A stretch of 64,000 nt of DNA, taken from assembly GCF_019931675.1 (NCBI RefSeq), contig NZ_CP082922.1, positions 558,001 through 622,000 of the forward strand, written 5' to 3'. A program made the translations under genes and the position numbers. Shown piece after piece: positions 27,906 to 37,401 of this stretch. Origin of the DNA: Nocardioides rotundus. GTDB taxonomy: Bacteria > Actinomycetota > Actinomycetes > Propionibacteriales > Nocardioidaceae. Position 1 is the stretch's first letter. Each line of letters starts with the position of its first letter. The notes under the pieces were generated by a model, which was given only the letters and a program-made list of their open reading frames with translations, had not been told where the DNA came from and did not search any database.

Positions 27906-28411
27906 GGTCTTCCTTCCGGGATCGTGGCGGCGGGGACGCCGCCGGCGTGGAATCCGTGCGTGCTGTAGGCAGGAAGGCCGGTGGCGAGCCCCTCGAGCAC
28001 GATGCGCTCGTGGGGCACGACCGGGTCGGGCAGATCGGTCAGGGGGCACCAGCGTAGCTCCAGGGCCTTGCCCGGCTCGACGATGTGTGGCTCCCCGGAC
28101 CACCGGCGGGCGGTGAAGAAGAAGTCGATCCGCTCGTCGACGGCGTCGGCGTACTGCGTGCGCTGCATGCTGGTCACGAAGGTCAGGTCGAGCGGGGTGA
28201 CGCCGAGCTCCTCCTCCGCCTCGCGCCGCGCCGCGTCGTACGCCGTCTCGCCGCGCTCGACGTGACCCGCCGCGCCGGCGGCCCAGTGGTGCTCCATGTA
28301 GCCCGTCTCGCCGCGGAGCTGCAGCAACGCCTCGGTGCCGGCGTCGGTGTCCCTCAGGAGGAACACGTAGGACGCCGGCACCAGGGCGAAGCGCGAAGCG
28401 GCCTCGCTCAC
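27902..28411 (-). CDS. Nudix hydrolase
   Basis: A 169-residue Nudix protein with a complete box: GHVERGETAYDAARREAEEELGV fits GX5EX7REUXEEXGU (about residues 49-71; quoted only as GHVERGE...REAEEELGV). Substrates of the family are nucleoside diphosphates linked to another group. It sits in a four-gene reverse-strand set with ATGA overlaps, between a small MT0933-like protein and two acidic proteins. Confidence 0.85.
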   Translation of the reverse strand: MSEAASRFALVPASYVFLLRDTDAGTEALLQLRGETGYMEHHWAAGAAGHVERGETAYDAARREAEEELGVTPLDLTFVTSMQRTQYADAVDERIDFFFTARRWSGEPHIVEPGKALELRWCPLTDLPDPVVPHERIVLEGLATGLPAYSTHGFHAGGVPAATIPEGRP

Positions 28412-28704
28412 TCGCGGGGGTCGTGCTGCTGCGGGCGGCGGGTGGCGTCGCCGCCGGCGGCCTGGTCGGGCGTGGTGCCCTCCGGGATGTTGCTCCGCCC
28501 CTGCCCGCCGGGGAGGTCGTCCTTGCGGCCGTCCAGCCCGTCGAGGGACTCCTTGGCCTTGCCGACCGCCTGGTCGAGCTTGTCGGAGTACTTCCCGCCG
28601 GTCTTCTGGTCGATGGTGTCCTTGGCCTTGTCCAGGCCCTTGTTGATCTGGTCGCCGTACTTGTCAACGGCGCCGGTGATCTTGTCCTTGAAGCTGCCCG
28701 CCAT
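28408..28704 (-). CDS. MT0933-type small protein (putative antitoxin family)
   Basis: A 98-residue, Lys/Asp-rich helical protein beginning MAGSFKDKITGAVDKYGDQI, then a Gly/Pro-rich tail. It resembles the MT0933 family, annotated in databases as a type II antitoxin but also similar to CsbD-like stress proteins. No toxin gene is adjacent, so the antitoxin label is doubtful here. First gene of the reverse-strand group, overlapping the Nudix start. Confidence 0.6.
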   Translation of the reverse strand: MAGSFKDKITGAVDKYGDQINKGLDKAKDTIDQKTGGKYSDKLDQAVGKAKESLDGLDGRKDDLPGGQGRSNIPEGTTPDQAAGGDATRRPQQHDPRE

Positions 28705-28800
28705 CGGTCCTCCTGAGGGTTCAGTGGGGGTGTCACCGTCGAGCCAAGCCCATCGGGGCGCAGGATTCAATCGAGCCGTGCGGCTGAGAGACTGTCGCCC

Positions 28801-29727
28801 GTGTCCGACAGCTCTGCCGTGCCGCCGATCGTGGCCGTCGTCGGGGCGACCGCGTCGGGCAAGACCGGCCTCTCCCTGGACCTGGCCGAGCGGCTCGACG
28901 GGGAGGTGGTGAACGCCGACGCCATGCAGGTCTACCGCGGTATGGACATCGGCACCGCCAAGCTCCCGGTCGACGAGCGACGCGGCATCCCGCACCACCT
29001 GCTGGACACCCTCTCGGTGCGTGACCCCGCCACCGTGGCGGAGTTCCAGCAGTGGGCCCGTGCCGCGATCGCCGACATCCGCGACCGCGGTCGCACGCCC
29101 GTGCTGGTGGGCGGCTCCGCGCTCTACACCCGCGCGATCCTGGACCGCTTCGAGTTCCCCGGCACCGACCCGGCCGTCCGCGAACGGCTCGAGGCGGAGC
29201 TGGCCGACCTCGGTCCCGCCGCCCTGCACGCGCGTCTCGCGGCGGCCGACCCCGACGCCGCCGCCGGCATCCGCCCCGACAACGGCCGCCGGATCGTGCG
29301 GGCCCTGGAGGTGGTCGAGATCGCCGGCTCCTTCAGCGCCACCCTCCCCGAGCAGGAGTACGTCGACCCGCGGACCGTCCAGGTCGGGCTGGCCATCGAC
29401 AGGGCGACGTTGCACGCGCGGATCGCCGCCCGGGTGGACGCGATGTTCGCCGACGGCCTGGTCGCCGAGGTGGAGCGGCTGCTGGCCGAGGGCCTGGCCG
29501 AGGGCCGCACCGCCTCCCGCGCGATCGGCTACCGCGAGGTCGCGGCGTACCTCCGCGGGGAGACCTCGCTGGAGGAGGCCCGCGAGCGGACGACCGTGGC
29601 CACCCGCCGCTTCGCCCGGCGTCAGGACCAGTGGAACCGGCGGGACCCCCGGATCGTGTGGGTCCCCCACGACGCCGAGGACCGGCTCGAGCGAGCGCTG
29701 GCCGCGATCACCCGCGCAGGGGGGTGA
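28801..29727 (+). CDS. miaA: tRNA dimethylallyltransferase
   Basis: A 308-residue MiaA: P-loop GATASGKT (residues 15-22), NADAMQVYRGMDIGTAK, and the catalytic/tRNA region GGSALYTRAILD. It transfers the dimethylallyl group of DMAPP to A37 of tRNAs reading codons that start with U. The start is GTG 28801, no ATG gives the conserved N-terminus. It opens the block leading to dapF and hflX, which follows common actinobacterial gene order. Confidence 0.95.
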   Translation: MSDSSAVPPIVAVVGATASGKTGLSLDLAERLDGEVVNADAMQVYRGMDIGTAKLPVDERRGIPHHLLDTLSVRDPATVAEFQQWARAAIADIRDRGRTPVLVGGSALYTRAILDRFEFPGTDPAVRERLEAELADLGPAALHARLAAADPDAAAGIRPDNGRRIVRALEVVEIAGSFSATLPEQEYVDPRTVQVGLAIDRATLHARIAARVDAMFADGLVAEVERLLAEGLAEGRTASRAIGYREVAAYLRGETSLEEARERTTVATRRFARRQDQWNRRDPRIVWVPHDAEDRLERALAAITRAGG

Positions 29728-29786
29728 CAGCGGCCGGGTTTCGGGGTTGGCTGGGAGGAAGCCAAACAGTCCGGGAGGGGAACCCC

Positions 29787-31601
29787 ATGAGGGCACTCGC
29801 CGCGGCGTCCACCGCCGTACTTCTCACCAGCCTCACCACCGCCGTCGGCGCCGCGCCCGCCCAGGCCGACCCGCGCTCCACCGAGAAGGTCCCGACCTCC
29901 GTCGGGTACGGCGGCGCCGTCTCGACCGTGGACCCCGAGGCCACCGCGGCCGGGCTGCGGGTGCTGAAGAAGGGCGGGAACGCGACCGACGCGGCCGTGG
30001 CGGCCGCGGCCACACTCGGCGTCACCGAGCCCTACTCCGCCGGTGTCGGCGGAGGCGGCTACTTCGTCCACTACGACGCGAAGACCGGCGCCGTCGAGAC
30101 CATCGACGGCCGCGAGACCGCCCCGATGGGGATGCCGCGCGATGCCTTCATCGACCCGGCCACGGGGGAGCCGTACCCCTTCACCCCCGAGCTGGTGACC
30201 AGCGGCGTCTCCGTCGGGGTCCCCGGGACCCCGGCGACCTGGCAGCGGGCGCTGGACCGGTGGGGCACCTACTCGATGAAGGACGCGCTCAAGCCGGCGA
30301 TCCAGGTCGCCGAGCGCGGGTTCGTCGTCGACGAGACCTTCCGCCAGCAGACGCTGGACAACCTCGAGCGGTTCGAGGCCTTCACCTCCACCTCCGAGCT
30401 GTTCCTGCCCGACGGCGACGCGCCGCGGGTCGGCTCGCGCTTCCGCAACCACGACGTGGCGCAGACCTACCGGCTGCTCTCCCAGGGCGGGTTGGACGCG
30501 TTCTACACCGGCGCGATGGCCGCCGACATCGTCGCGGCGGTGCAGGACCCGCCGACCACCGACTCCACCGACCTGCCGGTGCCGCCGGGCTACATGGAGG
30601 AGAGCGACCTGGCCGGCTACGAGGTCGTGGACCAGGCGCCGACCAAGGTGTCCTATCGCGGCTACGACGTCTACGGCATGGCGCCGTCGTCCTCGGGCGG
30701 CTCCACCGTGGGCGAGTCGCTGAACATCCTCGAGCAGTTCGACACCGCCTCGATGTCGCCGGTGGCGGTGCTGCACCACTACCTCGAGGCGAGCGCCCTC
30801 GCGTTCGCGGACCGGGGTGAGTACGTCGGCGACCCGGCGTTCGTCGACGTGCCCCTGGAGGACCTGCTCTCCGACGAGTACGCCGCCGAGCGGGCCTGCG
30901 AGATCGACCCCGAGCAGGCGATGACCAAGCCGGTCGCCCCCGGCGATGTCACGAGCTACGACGGCGACTGCGCCACCCAGGCCGACCAGGAGGCCGAGGA
31001 CACCGAGAACATCTCGACCACGAACCTGACGGTGGCCGACCGGTGGGGCAACGTCGTGGAGTACACGCTCACCATCGAGCAGACCGGCGGCTCCGGGATC
31101 GTCGTGCCCGGTCGCGGGTTCCTGCTCAACAACGAGCTGACCGACTTCTCCACCGTGTGGGAGGCCGACGACCCGAACCGGATCGAGCCGGGCAAGCGGC
31201 CGCGCTCGTCGATGTCGCCGACGATCGTGCTCAAGGACGGCAAGCCGTTCCTCGCGCTCGGCTCGCCCGGCGGCTCGACGATCATCACCACGGTGCTGCA
31301 GATGCTGGTGAACCGGATCGACCTGGGCATGACCATCCAGGAGGCGATCGCCGCGCCGCGCGCCTCGCAGCGCAACACGCCCTCGGTCACCGCGGAGCCG
31401 GCGTTCATCGACGCCTCCGGACCCGCGCTGGAGGAGTACGGCCACACCCTGACCCCGTCGGGCGACGCCTTCACCTCCGCCGCCGAGATCGGCGCGGCCA
31501 CCGCCATCGAGTTCGGCCCCGCCGGCCTGCTCACCGCGGTCTCCGAGCCCGTCCGCCGCGGCGGCGGCTCCGCCCTCGTGGTCGAGCCCACGGACGACTG
31601 A
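29787..31601 (+). CDS. ggt: Gamma-glutamyltransferase, secreted
   Basis: A 604-residue GGT. It begins with an Ala-rich signal peptide (MRALAAASTAVLLTSL..., likely cut after APAQA near residue 28). The large-subunit region shows ATLGVTEPYSAGVGGGGYF. Autoprocessing would occur before a Thr in ENISTTNLTVADRWGN, most likely T411, giving large and small subunits. Catalytic-site segments PRSSMSPTIV and LGSPGGSTI follow. It hydrolyses or transfers the gamma-glutamyl group of glutathione or similar peptides outside the membrane. The gene ends with a strong hairpin. Confidence 0.88.
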   Translation: MRALAAASTAVLLTSLTTAVGAAPAQADPRSTEKVPTSVGYGGAVSTVDPEATAAGLRVLKKGGNATDAAVAAAATLGVTEPYSAGVGGGGYFVHYDAKTGAVETIDGRETAPMGMPRDAFIDPATGEPYPFTPELVTSGVSVGVPGTPATWQRALDRWGTYSMKDALKPAIQVAERGFVVDETFRQQTLDNLERFEAFTSTSELFLPDGDAPRVGSRFRNHDVAQTYRLLSQGGLDAFYTGAMAADIVAAVQDPPTTDSTDLPVPPGYMEESDLAGYEVVDQAPTKVSYRGYDVYGMAPSSSGGSTVGESLNILEQFDTASMSPVAVLHHYLEASALAFADRGEYVGDPAFVDVPLEDLLSDEYAAERACEIDPEQAMTKPVAPGDVTSYDGDCATQADQEAEDTENISTTNLTVADRWGNVVEYTLTIEQTGGSGIVVPGRGFLLNNELTDFSTVWEADDPNRIEPGKRPRSSMSPTIVLKDGKPFLALGSPGGSTIITTVLQMLVNRIDLGMTIQEAIAAPRASQRNTPSVTAEPAFIDASGPALEEYGHTLTPSGDAFTSAAEIGAATAIEFGPAGLLTAVSEPVRRGGGSALVVEPTDD

Positions 31602-31606
31602 GTCCG

Positions 31607-31654
31607 GGGAGCGGAATGCAGGATTCGCGCGCCGAGATCCTGCATTCCGCTCCC
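31607..31654 (+). terminator. 18-bp perfect hairpin after ggt
   Basis: Arms at 31607-31624 and 31637-31654 (GGGAGCGGAATGCAGGAT and its complement) pair perfectly over an 12-base loop, five bases after the ggt stop. No U-run. An unusually long perfect stem for an actinobacterial terminator. Confidence 0.7.
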
Positions 31655-31716
31655 TGCTCGGTTGCCCTCCCGGGCGCAGCCCGCGCCGGTGGGGTGCCGT
31701 CTGGGACGATGGGGGC

Positions 31717-32559
31717 GTGACCTACTCCTTCCTCAAGGGCCATGGGACCGAGAACGACTTCGTCCTGCTGCCCGACCACGACGGCGAGGTGCACGGCGAG
31801 CTGACCCCGCAGCGGGTGGCCGCGCTGTGCGATCGGCGCGCCGGGATCGGCGGGGACGGCGTGCTGCGGGTGATCCGCACCCGGGCGCTGGGGGAGCAGC
31901 AGGACGCGGAGTGGTTCATGGACTATCGCAACTCCGACGGCTCGCTCAGCGAGATGTGCGGCAACGGCATCCGGCTCTTCGCCCGGCACCTGGTGGACGA
32001 GGGGCTGGCCACCTCCCCGGTGCGGATCGGCACGCGGGACGGGGTGAAGGTCGTCACCGTCGAGGGGGATCGGATCACGGCCGACCTGGGCGTCCCGAGG
32101 GCGTACGACGACACCGAGGTCGCGGTCGGCGACCGGCGCTGGCCGGCACAGCACCTGGACATGGGCAACCCGCACGCCGTGGCGTTCGTCGACGACCTCG
32201 ACGATGCCGGGGACCTGCTGCGCGCCCCCGAGCACGACCAGGACGCCTACCCGCACGGCGTGAACGTGGAGTTCGTGGTCCGGCGCGGCCCGCGACACGT
32301 CGCGATGCGGGTGCACGAGCGCGGCTCCGGCGAGACCCGCTCCTGCGGCACCGGCGCCTGCGCGGTGATGGTGGCCTCCGCCCTGGCCGACGGGGCCGGC
32401 GAGCGGGGCGCCGACGGCGCCCTGACCCCGCCGGAGGCGGAGCTGACCTACCGGGTCGACGTCCCGGGTGGCGAGCTCGCGGTCACCTGGACCCCGGACA
32501 ACCACGTGCTCCTGACCGGCCCGGCGCTGGTCGTCGCCCGTGGGGAGACCGACCTCTAG
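31717..32559 (+). CDS. dapF: Diaminopimelate epimerase
   Basis: A 280-residue DapF with both catalytic cysteines: C81 in EMCGNGIR and C210 in RSCGTGACA. It interconverts LL- and meso-diaminopimelate for lysine and peptidoglycan synthesis; Nocardioidaceae peptidoglycan carries LL-DAP, so meso-DAP here mainly serves lysine. The start is GTG 31717. It lies between ggt and an SDR in the miaA-hflX block. Confidence 0.94.
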   Translation: MTYSFLKGHGTENDFVLLPDHDGEVHGELTPQRVAALCDRRAGIGGDGVLRVIRTRALGEQQDAEWFMDYRNSDGSLSEMCGNGIRLFARHLVDEGLATSPVRIGTRDGVKVVTVEGDRITADLGVPRAYDDTEVAVGDRRWPAQHLDMGNPHAVAFVDDLDDAGDLLRAPEHDQDAYPHGVNVEFVVRRGPRHVAMRVHERGSGETRSCGTGACAVMVASALADGAGERGADGALTPPEAELTYRVDVPGGELAVTWTPDNHVLLTGPALVVARGETDL

Positions 32560-32589
32560 GAGCCGCCCCGCACGCTCTAGGCTGCGCCC

Positions 32590-33366
32590 ATGGACATCAA
32601 GGGAGTTTCCGCCATCGTCACCGGCGCGGCCTCGGGCATCGGTGCCGCGGTCGCCCGCCAGCTCGCCGCGCAGGGCGCGACCGTCGTGGTCGCCGACGTT
32701 CAGGACGAGAAGGGCACCGCGCTGGCCGAGGAGATCGGCGGCGTCTTCTGCCACGTCGACGTGACCGACACCGAGCAGATCAAGGCCGCCGTCGAGGTGG
32801 CCAAGGAGCGTGGCGAGCTGCGCGCACTGGTCAACTCCGCCGGTGTCGGCTGGGCGGCCCGGACGACCGGCCGCGAGGGCACCTACGAGGCGGCCCACGA
32901 TCTGGACCTGTACAAGAAGGTCATCGACATCAACCTGGTCGGCACCTTCGACGCGATCCGGCTCGCCGCGACCGCGATGGGCCACAACCAGGCCGACGAG
33001 AACGGCGAGCGCGGCGCGATCGTCAACCTGGCCTCGGTGGCCGCCTTCGACGGCCAGATCGGCCAGGCGGCGTACGCCTCCTCCAAGGGCGGCATCGTCG
33101 GCCTCACCCTGCCGGTCGCGCGCGACCTCTCCGCCATCGGCGTCCGGGTCAACACGGTGGCGCCGGGCCTGATCGACACCCCGATCTACGGCCAAGGGGA
33201 GAAGGCCGAGGAGTTCAAGACCCACCTCGGCCAGTCCGTGCTCTTCCCCAAGCGGCTCGGCCAGCCCGACGAGCTGGCCAGCATGGTGGTCGAGTGCGTC
33301 ACCAACTCCTACATGAACGCCAGCGTGATCCGCGTCGACGGCGGCATCCGGATGCCACCGAAGTGA
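32590..33366 (+). CDS. SDR oxidoreductase, 3-hydroxyacyl-CoA dehydrogenase type 2-like
   Basis: A 258-residue [22 protein letters not shown], Ser in [17 protein letters not shown], then YASSK (Tyr-X3-Lys), and [11 protein letters not shown]. The [17 protein letters not shown] segment is characteristic of the HSD17B10 / type II 3-hydroxyacyl-CoA dehydrogenase branch, so fatty acid or branched-chain degradation is likely. Start ATG 32590. It lies between dapF and hflX. Confidence 0.85.
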   Translation: MDIKGVSAIVTGAASGIGAAVARQLAAQGATVVVADVQDEKGTALAEEIGGVFCHVDVTDTEQIKAAVEVAKERGELRALVNSAGVGWAARTTGREGTYEAAHDLDLYKKVIDINLVGTFDAIRLAATAMGHNQADENGERGAIVNLASVAAFDGQIGQAAYASSKGGIVGLTLPVARDLSAIGVRVNTVAPGLIDTPIYGQGEKAEEFKTHLGQSVLFPKRLGQPDELASMVVECVTNSYMNASVIRVDGGIRMPPK

Positions 33367-33427
33367 CTCTGAAGGGTGGGAAAACCCGCGTGCGTGGGGC
33401 CGCGAGGCGCCGTACGCTGGACGTCGT

Positions 33428-34939
33428 ATGACGAACTCACCTGAACGATTCACACTCGACGCCGAGCTCGCCCGCACCCGCGGCTGGGACGAGGAGCTGG
33501 ACGACGCGGCCGTCGAGATCGACGACGACTGGGAGTCCGGGTACGCCGACGCGGCGGACCCCGAGGACGACGACCCCACCACCGGCCAGCAGGACCTCGC
33601 CGAGCGGCACGCGCTGCGCCGGGTCGCCGGCCTGCGCACCGAGCTCGAGGACATCACCGAGGTCGAGTACCGCCAGCTCCGCCTGGAGCGGGTGATCCTG
33701 GTCGGCGTCTGGACCGAGGGCGAGCAGGCCGACGCGGAGAACGCGATGGCCGAGCTGGCGCTGCTGGCCGAGACCGCGGGCTCGGAGGTGCTGGACGCGA
33801 TCTACCAGCGCCGGGGCAAGCCCGACCCGGCGACCTACATCGGCCGCGGGAAGGTCGAGGGACTGCGCGAGATCGTGCAGGCCACCGGCGCCGACACCGT
33901 CATCTGCGACGGCGAGCTCGCGCCCAGCCAGCTGCGCAACCTGGAGGACCGGCTCAAGGTCAAGGTCGTCGACCGGACCGCGCTGATCCTCGACATCTTC
34001 GCCCAGCACGCGAAGACCAAGGAGGGCAAGGCGCAGGTCGAGCTGGCGCAGCTGAACTACATGAAGCAGCGGCTGCGCGGCTGGGGCGGCAACCTGTCCC
34101 GCCAGGCGGGCGGTCGCGCGGCCGGCGGCGAGGGCATCGGCGGCCGCGGCCCAGGTGAGACCAAGATCGAGACCGACCGGCGGCGGATCAACACCAAGAT
34201 CGCCAAGCTGCGCCGCGACCTCAAGGCGATGGCCGGCATCCGGGAGACCAAGCGGCAGGGCCGCCGCCGCAACGCGGTGCCCAGCGTCGCGATCGCGGGC
34301 TACACCAACGCCGGCAAGTCCTCGCTGCTCAACCGGCTCACCGACGCCGGGGTGCTGATCGAGGACGCGCTGTTCGCGACGCTGGACCCGACGACACGGC
34401 GTACGACGACCGGCGACGGCCGCGTCTACACGATGACCGACACCGTCGGCTTCGTCCGGCACCTGCCGCACCAGCTGGTCGAGGCGTTCCGCTCCACGCT
34501 GGAGGAGGTCGCCGACGCCGACCTGGTGCTGCACGTGGTGGACGGGTCGCACCCCGACCCCGAGGGCCAGATCAGCGCCGTCCGGGACGTGTTCGCCGAG
34601 ATCGGCGCCGACGAGGTGCCCGAGGTGATCGTGGTCAACAAGGCCGACGCCGCGGACCCGCTGGTGCTGGCCCGGCTGCGGCAGCGGGAGCCGCACGCGG
34701 TGGTGGTCTCCGCCCGCACCGGCGAGGGCATCGACGCGCTGCGCTCGCTGGTGGAGGAGGAGCTGCCGCGGCCCGCCGTGGCCTTCGACGCGCTCCTGCC
34801 CTACGAGCGGGGCGACCTGCTGAACCGGATCCACCAGCACGGCGAGATCGACGCGCTGGAGCACACCGCGGAGGGCACGCGGGTCTCCGGGCGCGCCAAC
34901 GAGGACCTCGCCGGCGAGCTCGCGTCGTACGCCGTGTGA
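33428..34939 (+). CDS. hflX: Ribosome-associated GTPase HflX
   Basis: A 503-residue HflX. The N-terminal domain contains RGKPDPATYIGRGKVEGL and the glycine-rich linker GGRAAGGEGIGGRGPGE; G1 is GYTNAGKSS (291-299), G2 region LFATLDPTTRR, G3 DTVGFVRHLP, G4 NKADA. HflX splits stalled ribosomes under stress. An acidic N-terminal extension of about 60 residues is longer than in E. coli and common in actinobacteria. Start ATG 33428. Confidence 0.93.
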   Translation: MTNSPERFTLDAELARTRGWDEELDDAAVEIDDDWESGYADAADPEDDDPTTGQQDLAERHALRRVAGLRTELEDITEVEYRQLRLERVILVGVWTEGEQADAENAMAELALLAETAGSEVLDAIYQRRGKPDPATYIGRGKVEGLREIVQATGADTVICDGELAPSQLRNLEDRLKVKVVDRTALILDIFAQHAKTKEGKAQVELAQLNYMKQRLRGWGGNLSRQAGGRAAGGEGIGGRGPGETKIETDRRRINTKIAKLRRDLKAMAGIRETKRQGRRRNAVPSVAIAGYTNAGKSSLLNRLTDAGVLIEDALFATLDPTTRRTTTGDGRVYTMTDTVGFVRHLPHQLVEAFRSTLEEVADADLVLHVVDGSHPDPEGQISAVRDVFAEIGADEVPEVIVVNKADAADPLVLARLRQREPHAVVVSARTGEGIDALRSLVEEELPRPAVAFDALLPYERGDLLNRIHQHGEIDALEHTAEGTRVSGRANEDLAGELASYAV

Positions 34940-34996
34940 CGCGACGCGCCGCCCCGCCATTTGGGTGGAGTCGTCGCGGTTGAGAGGATGCGCTCC

Positions 34997-37285
34997 ATGT
35001 CACGTGGCGTCGTCCTCCGCTTCCTCCTCGTCCTCGGGCTGCTGGCCGGGTGCGCGGCGCTGGCGATCAACAAGCAGCCGAACCTCGGGCTGGACCTGCG
35101 AGGCGGCGCCCAGTTCGTCTTCCAGGCCAAGCCCACCGAGGGGACCGAGGTCACCGCGGAGAACGTGGACAAGACCCTGGAGGTGCTGCGCGGCCGCGTG
35201 GACTCCCTCGGCGTCTCGGAGTCGACGCTGGTCCGGCAGGGCGAGGACCGGATCCTGGTCGAGCTGCCCGGGGTCACCAACGACGAGGAGGCCCAGCGCG
35301 CCGAGGAGCGGATCGGCCAGACGGCCAAGCTGAGCGTCCACCCCGTCGTGGCAGCTGCGCAGGGGCGCAACGCCAAGCCGTCGAAGAAGGCCAACGAGGT
35401 GCTGCGCGCCGACGACGGCGGGTTCTTGGAGATCGGGCCGTCGGTCCTCAGCGGCGATCAGGTGCGCAGCGCCGATGCGGAGCTGCCGCAGAACGAGGTG
35501 AACTACGTCGTCTCGCTGCGGTTCACCGGCGCCGGCGGCGATGCCTGGGCCGATGTCACCGGCAAGGCCGCGTGCAACCAGCCCGGAGACCCCAAGCGGC
35601 GGGTCGCCATCGTGCTGGACGACCGCATCATCACCGCCCCGGAGGTCAACCCCGGGGTGGGCTGCGACGTCGGCATCCGAGGCGGCAGCACGCAGATCAC
35701 AGGGAACTTCACCATCACCGAGGCCCAGGACCTGGCGACGCTGATCGAGGGCGGCGCCCTGCCCCTGGAGCTGGAGCTGATCTCCGACCGGCTCGTCGGC
35801 CCGACCCTGGGCGCGGAGGCCATCGACGCCTCGGTCGAGGCGGGCATCATCGGCCTGGTCCTCACCGGGCTGTTCATCATCGTCGTCTACCGCCTGGTCG
35901 GCCTGATGGCCACGATCGCGCTGACGTCGTACGCCCTGCTCGCCTACGCGATGCTGGTGGGGCTGAACTCGACACTCACCCTGCCCGGACTGGCCGGGTT
36001 CGTGCTCGCCATCGGCTTGGCGATCGACGCCAACGTGCTGGTCTTCGAACGAGCGCGGGAGGAGTACGCCGCCAACCCGTCGGCCGGCCTCAAGCGTGCC
36101 CTGACGATCGGCTTCAACAAGGCCTGGTCGGCGATCATCGACTCCAACGTGACCACGCTGCTGGCGGCGGCGCTGCTGTTCATCCTGGGGTCGGGGCCGA
36201 TCAAGGGCTTCGGCGTCACGCTGTCCATCGGTGTGATCGCCTCGATGATCTCCGCCCTCATCATCGCCCGCGTGCTCACCGAGGGCGTGGTGACGATGCG
36301 CCCGGTCCGCACCCGGCCCCGGATCACCGGCCTGGCCAACGTAGGCGCCGTACGCACCTGGCTGGAGAGCAAGAACTTCCACCCGATGCGCCACCGCGGG
36401 CTGTTCCTGGGGGTGACCGCCCTTCTGCTGGGCATCGCCCTGGTGGGGATCTTCGCCAAGGGCCTGAACCTGGGCGTGGAGTTCACCGGCGGCCGGCAGC
36501 TGGACTACTCCGTCAGCCGGGACATCACCATCGAGCAGGCCCGGCAGGCGGTCGCGGACGCCGGCTTCCCCGAGGCCGTCGTGCAGAGCGCCGACACCGC
36601 CGACTACACCGTGCGGACCGGCGAGATCAGCAATGAGGAGGAGCAGCGGATCGAGCAGTCGCTCTCCGAGGTGGGCGGCAACGTCACCAAGGAGGACGAC
36701 CAGCGGATCGGCGCCTCACTGGGCCAGGAGCTGCGGGACAAGGCGATCCTCGCCTTCGGGCTCGCGCTGCTGGCCCAGCTGATCTACCTCGCCGTGCGCT
36801 TCAAGTGGACCTTCGGTGTGGCCGCGGTGATCGCGATGTTCCACGACGTGCTGCTCGTGCTCGGCATCTTCGCCTGGATGGCCAAGCCGATCGACGGGGT
36901 CTTCCTCGCCGCGGCGATGACCATCATCGGCCTGTCGGTCAACGACACCGTCGTCGTCTTCGACCGCATCCGAGAACGCTGGTACGGCGCACGCAAGGGC
37001 GACGACTTCAACGAGATGTGCGACAAGGCGATCATCGAGACCCTGCCGCGCACGGTGAACACCGGCCTCGGCGCGATGTTCATCCTGGCCGCGCTGGCGG
37101 TCCTCGGCGGCGACTCGCTGCAGGACTTCGCGCTCGCGCTGCTCTTCGGTCTGATCATCGGCACCTACTCCTCCAGCATCATCGCCGCCCCGATCGTGAC
37201 CTACCTGCAGCAGAGGTGGCCGATGGCCAAGGTGCAGAAGCAGCGCAAGCAGCGGGACCCGAACGACTCCGGCGCGGTGGTCTGA
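34997..37285 (+). CDS. secDF: Fused SecD-SecF protein translocase subunit
   Basis: A 762-residue SecDF fusion of the RND type with twelve expected membrane helices. The SecD half has LGLDLRGGAQFVFQ near the N-terminus and LAIDANVLVFERAREE; the SecF half begins near residue 455 with LNLGVEFTGGRQLDYSV and contains GLSVNDTVVVFDRIRER. The family uses the proton motive force to complete protein secretion by SecYEG. ATG 34997 is preceded by GAGAGGA eight bases away; ATG 34988 overlaps that site. Actinobacteria usually carry separate secD and secF beside ruvB; a fused copy here may be an extra paralogue. Confidence 0.9.
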   Translation: MSRGVVLRFLLVLGLLAGCAALAINKQPNLGLDLRGGAQFVFQAKPTEGTEVTAENVDKTLEVLRGRVDSLGVSESTLVRQGEDRILVELPGVTNDEEAQRAEERIGQTAKLSVHPVVAAAQGRNAKPSKKANEVLRADDGGFLEIGPSVLSGDQVRSADAELPQNEVNYVVSLRFTGAGGDAWADVTGKAACNQPGDPKRRVAIVLDDRIITAPEVNPGVGCDVGIRGGSTQITGNFTITEAQDLATLIEGGALPLELELISDRLVGPTLGAEAIDASVEAGIIGLVLTGLFIIVVYRLVGLMATIALTSYALLAYAMLVGLNSTLTLPGLAGFVLAIGLAIDANVLVFERAREEYAANPSAGLKRALTIGFNKAWSAIIDSNVTTLLAAALLFILGSGPIKGFGVTLSIGVIASMISALIIARVLTEGVVTMRPVRTRPRITGLANVGAVRTWLESKNFHPMRHRGLFLGVTALLLGIALVGIFAKGLNLGVEFTGGRQLDYSVSRDITIEQARQAVADAGFPEAVVQSADTADYTVRTGEISNEEEQRIEQSLSEVGGNVTKEDDQRIGASLGQELRDKAILAFGLALLAQLIYLAVRFKWTFGVAAVIAMFHDVLLVLGIFAWMAKPIDGVFLAAAMTIIGLSVNDTVVVFDRIRERWYGARKGDDFNEMCDKAIIETLPRTVNTGLGAMFILAALAVLGGDSLQDFALALLFGLIIGTYSSSIIAAPIVTYLQQRWPMAKVQKQRKQRDPNDSGAVV

Positions 37286-37306
37286 CCGCGCCGCTGCCTG
37301 CCCCCG

Positions 37307-37395
37307 GGTGAAGAATCGACCACGACCCGTGGGAGTGCACGTGCCTGGCGGGGATCCGGGTGCACTTTCGACCACGACCCGGGGTCGTTGACGAG
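37307..37395 (+). repeat. 89-bp direct repeat, copy 1
   Basis: Matches 38421-38509 with four mismatches over 89 bases. Inside each copy, TCGACCACGACCC occurs twice around a central segment with AGTGCAC and GTGCA. The repeat lies between secDF and the DUF559 gene. Confidence 0.85.
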
Positions 37396-37401
37396 GTCCG
37401 A

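Noticed and set aside
28408..28704. Functional type II antitoxin
   Set aside because: No toxin gene is adjacent; the family label is weak, so only the family resemblance is given.
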